Of a stretch of DNA of 64,000 bases, positions 60,181-64,000 are shown one piece after another. Position numbers and translations under genes: made by a program. The number at the start of each line of letters is the position of its first letter. The first letter of the stretch is position 1. The notes below the pieces were generated by a model that did no database searches, was not told the origin of the DNA, and saw nothing but the letters and a program-made list of their open reading frames with translations. Origin of the DNA: Treponema denticola ATCC 35405 (lineage in GTDB: Bacteria > Spirochaetota > Spirochaetia > Treponematales > Treponemataceae); the NCBI RefSeq assembly GCF_000008185.1, contig NC_002967.9, positions 1,488,001 to 1,552,000 on the forward strand, given 5' to 3'.

Positions 60181-62982
60181 ATGGCAAAGTCAAAATATGT
60201 ATATTTTTTTGGCGGAGGTAGCGCTGAAGGTAATGGTACGATGAGGGAAGTATTGGGCGGCAAGGGTGCCGGTTTGGCCGAAATGACGGCTATAGGACTT
60301 CCTGTTCCTGCCGGATTTACTATTACAACCGAGGTTTGCGAAGAGTATTATAAAAATAACAGAAAGTATCCTGTCGAACTAAAAACTCAAGTTGAATCTT
60401 ATCTTTCAAAATTGGAAAAAATTACCGGAAAAAAACTTGGGGACAAAAAAGATCCTCTTTTGGTTTCCGTTCGATCAGGGGCTCCCGTTTCGATGCCGGG
60501 AATGATGGAGACAATTTTGAATTTAGGCTTAAATGACCAATCCGTTCAAGGTTTGGCCGAGAAGACCGGAAATTTAAGATTTGCCCTGGATGCTTATCGT
60601 AGGTTTATTTTGATGTACGGTTCTACGGCAATGAACATTGAACGTGAAAAATTCGATAAAATTTTTGATGATGTAAAAGAAAAAAGAACAAAAAAACGTC
60701 TTAATCTTGCTCAGACTGCAAAGGTTTCGGATACCGATGTAAACGAACCGGAATTACAGGATGTTATCGATAGATCCAAAAAGCTTTATGAAAAAGAAAT
60801 AAAATCTCCCTTTCCCCAAGATCCTATAAAGCAGCTTTGGGGTGCTATCGGAGCAGTCTTCGGTTCTTGGATGTCCGATAAAGCCGTTACTTACCGAAGG
60901 GTTGAAAACATTGTAGGAATCCGCGGGACGGCTGTAAACGTTATGCAGATGGTATTCGGAAACAAAGGGGATAATTCGGGTACAGGAGTCTGCTTTACAC
61001 GCGACCCGAATTCGGGTAAAAACGACTTTTACGGTGAATACCTCTTTAATGCCCAAGGCGAGGACGTTGTTGCAGGAATCAGAACTCCTATTAAGCTCGA
61101 TGTTTTTGCAAAAAAAGATCCGGATGCTTATAAAAAACTTTGCGATGCACGCAAAATCCTTGAAAAGCATTATAAGGATATGCAGGATATGGAATTTACC
61201 GTTGAAGAAGGTGAATTATACATGCTCCAGTGCCGAACCGGTAAGAGGCTTCCTGCAGCAGCCTTCCAGATGGCTGTAGATATGGTGGAAGAAAAACTTA
61301 TAACCAAGGAAGAAGCTGTTAGCCGTATTAAGGCTTCAGACATTGAAGGAGTCTTCTACAAGGCCTTGGATTATTCTAAAGCTTCCGAAATAAAAAGCGC
61401 TCACCTTGTTGACGGTATTCCTGCCGTTCCGGGAGCTGCATGCGGTATAATCTGTCTTTCGGCAGAGGCTGCGGAAGCTGCTGCAAAGGACGGTAAAAGA
61501 GCTGTTCTTGTTCGTCATGAAACAAGCCCCGAAGATGTAGGCGGTATGCACGCTGCTGAGGGTATTTTAACCGCAACCGGCGGAAAAACCAGCCATGCAG
61601 CCGTAGTCGCCAGAGGTTGGGGAAAATGCTGTATAGTAGGCTGTGAAAATTTAAGAATCGATTACGAGAAAAAAGCAATTTCGGCTAAGGGTATAGTCTT
61701 AAAAGAAGGAGACTACATTACCTTGGACGGTTCAAAAGGAGCTGTTTACAAGGGCGAGTTACCCTTAATTACTCCCAAGCCTCCTGCAGCCTATAAAAAA
61801 ATCATGGAATGGGTTGATCAGATACGAAAAATAAAGGTAAGAACAAATGCCGATACGCCCGAAGATGCTAAGATTGCCGTAGGCCACGGAGCCCAAGGTA
61901 TCGGTCTTTGCCGAACCGAACATATGTTCTTTAGCGATGAGAGCAGAATTCAGGCAATCCGTGAAATGATTATTGCAGAAAACAAGGAAGCAAGGGAAAA
62001 GGCTCTAAAAAAACTTCTTCCTTATCAGACGAAGGATTTTGAGGGTATCTTTAAAGCTATGAACGGATATCCCGTAACCATCCGCTTGATTGACCCGCCC
62101 TTACACGAATTTGTTCCTCATGATAAAGAAGGTCAGCAAAAGTTGGCAGAAAAACTTAATATAAGTTTTGCAAGTGTTAAAAACAGAGTAGATCAGCTGA
62201 CCGAAGCAAACCCGATGTTGGGACACAGAGGCTGCCGTTTGAGCATTACCTATCCTGAAATTCTTGAAATGCAGGTTACTGCCATTATAAATGCTGCCTG
62301 CACGGTTCAAAAGAAAGGAATTGCCGTTTTACCCGAAATAATGATTCCTCTTACAATCGATGCAAAAGAATTTAGGATTTTGGAAAAGAGGGTTCGAGCT
62401 GTTGCAGACGATATCATCGAGAAAAAAGCTAAGGATAAAAAACTTAAGTACATGGTCGGTACTATGATTGAAACTCCGAGAGCAGCCCTTCTTGCAGATA
62501 AAATAGCAGAATATGCGGAATTTTTCTCCTTTGGTACAAACGATCTTACGCAGATGACCATAGGTATAAGCCGGGATGATGCAGGTAAATTCCTCCCTGA
62601 ATATGTAGATGAAAACAAGGCCGGCGTATTTAAGGCTGACCCCTTCCAGTCATTGGATCAAGAAGGTGTGGGTATCTTGGTATCTACTGCTATTCAAAAA
62701 GGAAGAGAAGTTAAAAAGAACTTGGAAATAGGTGTATGCGGTGAACACGGAGGAGACTTAAATTCGGTTAAGTTCTTCTGCAGGGCAGGAATGGACTATG
62801 TTTCCGCTTCACCCTTACGAGTTCCGATAGCAAGACTTGCCGCAGCCCAGGCTGAAGTTGAAGCCTTAAAATCCAAGTCGGCCGCAAAAAAACCTGCAAA
62901 GCCTGCCGCTAAAACTTCAAAGCCTTCCGAAAAAGCAAAGGCTAAAACCGGTAAAAAGCCGGCTAATAAGCCTGCCAAATAA
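60181..62982 (+). CDS. ppdK: Pyruvate, phosphate dikinase
   Basis: The 933-residue enzyme interconverts pyruvate, ATP and Pi with PEP, AMP and PPi. It has the nucleotide domain (YFFGGGSAEGNGTMREVLGGKGAGLAEM start), the swivelling His motif GGKTSHAAVVARGWGKCCIVG (His near 470), GTMIETPRAALLADKIA and GVCGEHGGDLNSVKFF with the catalytic Cys. The start at 60181 follows an AAGGAGGA site; the upstream ATG at 60160 overlaps it. Unusual for PpdK is a C-terminal tail of ~38 residues (from about 895) of Ala, Lys and Pro repeats, not part of the catalytic fold. Confidence 0.95.
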   Translation: MAKSKYVYFFGGGSAEGNGTMREVLGGKGAGLAEMTAIGLPVPAGFTITTEVCEEYYKNNRKYPVELKTQVESYLSKLEKITGKKLGDKKDPLLVSVRSGAPVSMPGMMETILNLGLNDQSVQGLAEKTGNLRFALDAYRRFILMYGSTAMNIEREKFDKIFDDVKEKRTKKRLNLAQTAKVSDTDVNEPELQDVIDRSKKLYEKEIKSPFPQDPIKQLWGAIGAVFGSWMSDKAVTYRRVENIVGIRGTAVNVMQMVFGNKGDNSGTGVCFTRDPNSGKNDFYGEYLFNAQGEDVVAGIRTPIKLDVFAKKDPDAYKKLCDARKILEKHYKDMQDMEFTVEEGELYMLQCRTGKRLPAAAFQMAVDMVEEKLITKEEAVSRIKASDIEGVFYKALDYSKASEIKSAHLVDGIPAVPGAACGIICLSAEAAEAAAKDGKRAVLVRHETSPEDVGGMHAAEGILTATGGKTSHAAVVARGWGKCCIVGCENLRIDYEKKAISAKGIVLKEGDYITLDGSKGAVYKGELPLITPKPPAAYKKIMEWVDQIRKIKVRTNADTPEDAKIAVGHGAQGIGLCRTEHMFFSDESRIQAIREMIIAENKEAREKALKKLLPYQTKDFEGIFKAMNGYPVTIRLIDPPLHEFVPHDKEGQQKLAEKLNISFASVKNRVDQLTEANPMLGHRGCRLSITYPEILEMQVTAIINAACTVQKKGIAVLPEIMIPLTIDAKEFRILEKRVRAVADDIIEKKAKDKKLKYMVGTMIETPRAALLADKIAEYAEFFSFGTNDLTQMTIGISRDDAGKFLPEYVDENKAGVFKADPFQSLDQEGVGILVSTAIQKGREVKKNLEIGVCGEHGGDLNSVKFFCRAGMDYVSASPLRVPIARLAAAQAEVEALKSKSAAKKPAKPAAKTSKPSEKAKAKTGKKPANKPAK

Positions 62983-62990
62983 CAATTAAT

Positions 62991-63036
62991 TTTAAAGCAT
63001 TGCACCATTGTAATAAGCTAAGGTGCAGTGCTTTAA
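62991..63036 (+). terminator. Hairpin after ppdK
   Basis: TTAAAGCATTGCACC pairs with GGTGCAGTGCTTTAA over 15 positions with one G-T pair. The tail is T-poor (ATTTAAAG), so termination may be partial and aroH may be read from the same transcript. Confidence 0.65.
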
Positions 63037-63059
63037 TTTAAAGATTTTAAGCAAAAAAA

Positions 63060-63437
63060 ATGAGCTTGATAAAAAAATTAAGAGCCTTACGCGGGGCCGT
63101 ATGCTGTGAAGATAGTGAAGAAAGTATATCTTCGGCAGCTGTGAACCTTTATAGCCGAATCTTGAGAGAAAATTCCTTGTCTGAAAAGGACATAGTTTCA
63201 ATACATTTTACGGTTACCTCCGATATAAGGGCTTTAAATCCTGCATCGGCTTTAAGAAAGAACGGCTTTGCAAAAAATACGGCCCTTTTTTGTGCTTTAG
63301 AACCCGGTATGAAGGGCGGCTTACCTAAAACTATTAGAATTTTAATCTATTATTATTCCAGGAAAAAGCCGATTCATATTTATATGGGCGGAGCAGAAGT
63401 GTTAAGACCTGATTTGATAAGCAAGACGGATAAATAA
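63060..63437 (+). CDS. aroH: Chorismate mutase, AroH type
   Basis: This 125-residue protein resembles the trimeric Bacillus-type AroH: KLRALRGAVCCEDSEESISSAAVNLYSRIL at the start, then VSIHFTVTSDIRALNPASALRKNGF, LFCALEPGMKGGLPKTIRILIYYY. The Arg in LRGAV and the Glu/Arg near the middle are the expected active-site residues. The enzyme converts chorismate to prephenate. No other aromatic pathway gene is in the window. The ribosome-binding site is weak. Confidence 0.85.
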   Translation: MSLIKKLRALRGAVCCEDSEESISSAAVNLYSRILRENSLSEKDIVSIHFTVTSDIRALNPASALRKNGFAKNTALFCALEPGMKGGLPKTIRILIYYYSRKKPIHIYMGGAEVLRPDLISKTDK

Positions 63438-63457
63438 AAGAATTTTTGTAATTTTGC

Positions 63458-63486
63458 TTGACATAATTATAAAAATATGATATATT
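63458..63486 (+). promoter_or_regulatory. Promoter of the tRNA-Glu gene
   Basis: TTGACA (63458-63463), a 17-nt spacer and TATATT (63481-63486). A 40-nt leader follows, holding AACGCAATGCGTT (5-bp inverted repeat with a 3-nt loop) and a second ATGCGTTT. Confidence 0.7.
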
Positions 63487-63532
63487 CCTTTCTTGTCAAC
63501 GCAATGCGTTTCAATGTGATGCGTTTTACCAT

Positions 63533-63604
63533 GTCTCCTTCGTCTAGTGGTTAGGACATCGGGTTTTCATCCCGACAACAGGGGTTCAATTCCCCTAGGA
63601 GATG
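63533..63604 (+). tRNA. tRNA-Glu (anticodon TTC)
   Basis: The 72-nt cloverleaf has the acceptor GTCTCCT/AGGAGAT (one G-U pair at the end), the anticodon stem CGGG/CCCG with loop TTTTCAT (anticodon TTC), and the T arm AGGGGTTCAATTCCCCT. It resembles bacterial tRNA-Glu closely (GTCTCCTTCGTCTAG). The CCA end is not encoded. Confidence 0.95.
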
Positions 63605-63605
63605 G

Positions 63606-63637
63606 ATACCCTCGATTTAATCGAGGGTATTTTTTTA
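63606..63637 (+). terminator. Terminator after tRNA-Glu
   Basis: ATACCCTCGA (63606-63615) pairs with TCGAGGGTAT (63621-63630), followed by a run of eight T residues from 63630. Confidence 0.9.
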
Positions 63638-63664
63638 GAAGTCTGAAAGCTAAAAAAGCTTTAC

Positions 63665-63693
63665 TTGACAAAATAAAATAAATTTGTTAGACT
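63665..63693 (+). promoter_or_regulatory. Promoter of the gene at 63807
   Basis: TTGACA (63665-63670), a 17-nt spacer and TAGACT (63688-63693), leaving a leader of about 107 nt before the ATG. The leader has no clear riboswitch-like stem. Confidence 0.65.
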
Positions 63694-63806
63694 AAAAATC
63701 TATTCAACAGTAACAATTCATTTTACATGTCTTTTTCGGTTCCTTAAGCCGAATACTGAATTTTGGAATGATGTATTTAAGTTACATAGCATAGGAGAAA
63801 AATCCG

Positions 63807-64000
63807 ATGACAATAAGAAAAAGAAAAACTTTGCCGCAGGTTTCTGAGGATACCTTGTTTGATACGGGGATTAATTCTGATGAAAACTTAGGTCTTAGCC
63901 AATCCGATGTACAGGCTGATGATCCATCCCTTAGTCCGGCAAATGAGATTCAAGCTGCTGTAGAGCAGACAAGAATTGAGCAAAACAATGAAGCAGACGA
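63807..64000 (+). CDS. cfpA: Probable cytoplasmic filament protein CfpA, N-terminal part (partial)
   Basis: The frame starts MTIRKRKTLPQVSEDTLFDT after a TAGGAGA site and continues through the window end as a polar, helical segment (SLSPANEIQAAVEQTRIEQ). I assign CfpA, the subunit of the treponeme cytoplasmic filament, mainly from gene order: in T. pallidum, from memory, cfpA lies just after ppdK and a small gene. The seen part is too short for a domain check, and an unrelated coiled-coil protein is possible. Confidence 0.5.
   Translation, partial: MTIRKRKTLPQVSEDTLFDTGINSDENLGLSQSDVQADDPSLSPANEIQAAVEQTRIEQNNEAD

Overview
The window looks like a chromosomal segment of an oral-type treponeme, Treponema denticola or a close relative. 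Three things support this: an AT-rich genome with ordinary bacterial codon use, core flagellin genes of the FlaB (periplasmic flagella) type next to fliD, and a chemotaxis operon cheA - cheW/CheR fusion - cheX - cheY in the order known from treponemes. The neighbour pairs smpB/lepB and ppdK/(probable) cfpA also match my memory of the T. pallidum gene order. I ran no database search. I see no prophage, insertion sequence, CRISPR array or rRNA; there is one tRNA gene.

Layout. 1-9.9 kb: housekeeping genes (hisS end, rlmB, a beta-CASP nuclease, miaA, murI, rsgA, mutS2) plus two divergent multi-spanning membrane proteins. 9.9-15.3 kb: an exported transglutaminase-like protein, a GH36 alpha-galactosidase with a GPH-type sugar symporter, and an orphan Phd/YefM antitoxin with a 20-bp palindromic operator. 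15.4-23.2 kb: a five-gene overlapping minus-strand operon with two DUF115/Maf-like proteins (candidate flagellin glycosyltransferases), a very acidic coiled-coil protein and a degenerate GGDEF protein. 23.3-27.6 kb: an FtsB-like protein, tsaC, smpB, a signal peptidase I homologue lacking both catalytic residues, and hemW. 27.6-37.7 kb, minus strand: flaB1, flaB3, flaG, fliD, two small unknowns, tsaE, tsaB and an HD-GYP protein, preceded by a DHH phosphoesterase and small unknowns. 37.8-46.8 kb: a GNAT-like protein, aminopeptidase P, small unknowns, a winged-helix regulator, yebC, gapA and two exported probable beta-barrel proteins. 46.9-57.3 kb: the chemotaxis operon, an atypical response regulator, an SMC protein with no recognisable hinge, and two envelope proteins. 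57.4-64 kb: purB, a CapA-like lipoprotein, ppdK, aroH, tRNA-Glu and the start of a probable cfpA.

How the genes work together. Four genes act on tRNA A37 (miaA; tsaC, tsaB and tsaE for t6A). Motility is represented by filament (FlaB1, FlaB3), cap (FliD), FlaG, the chemotaxis core and the Maf-like operon, which may decorate the flagellins. Central metabolism is represented by gapA, ppdK and purB.

Most notable signals: (1) both flagellin leaders carry a hairpin presenting AGGA/AAGGA in the loop, close to the CsrA consensus; (2) several consensus promoters have their -10 box only 6-10 nt from a start codon with no Shine-Dalgarno, predicting leaderless mRNAs (smpB, cheA, the 4017/4110 pair, capA); (3) an SMC without a hinge; (4) LepB with Ser-to-Thr and Lys-to-Arg at the catalytic dyad; (5) a nested palindromic repeat that supplies the last codons of a gene in the fliD operon.
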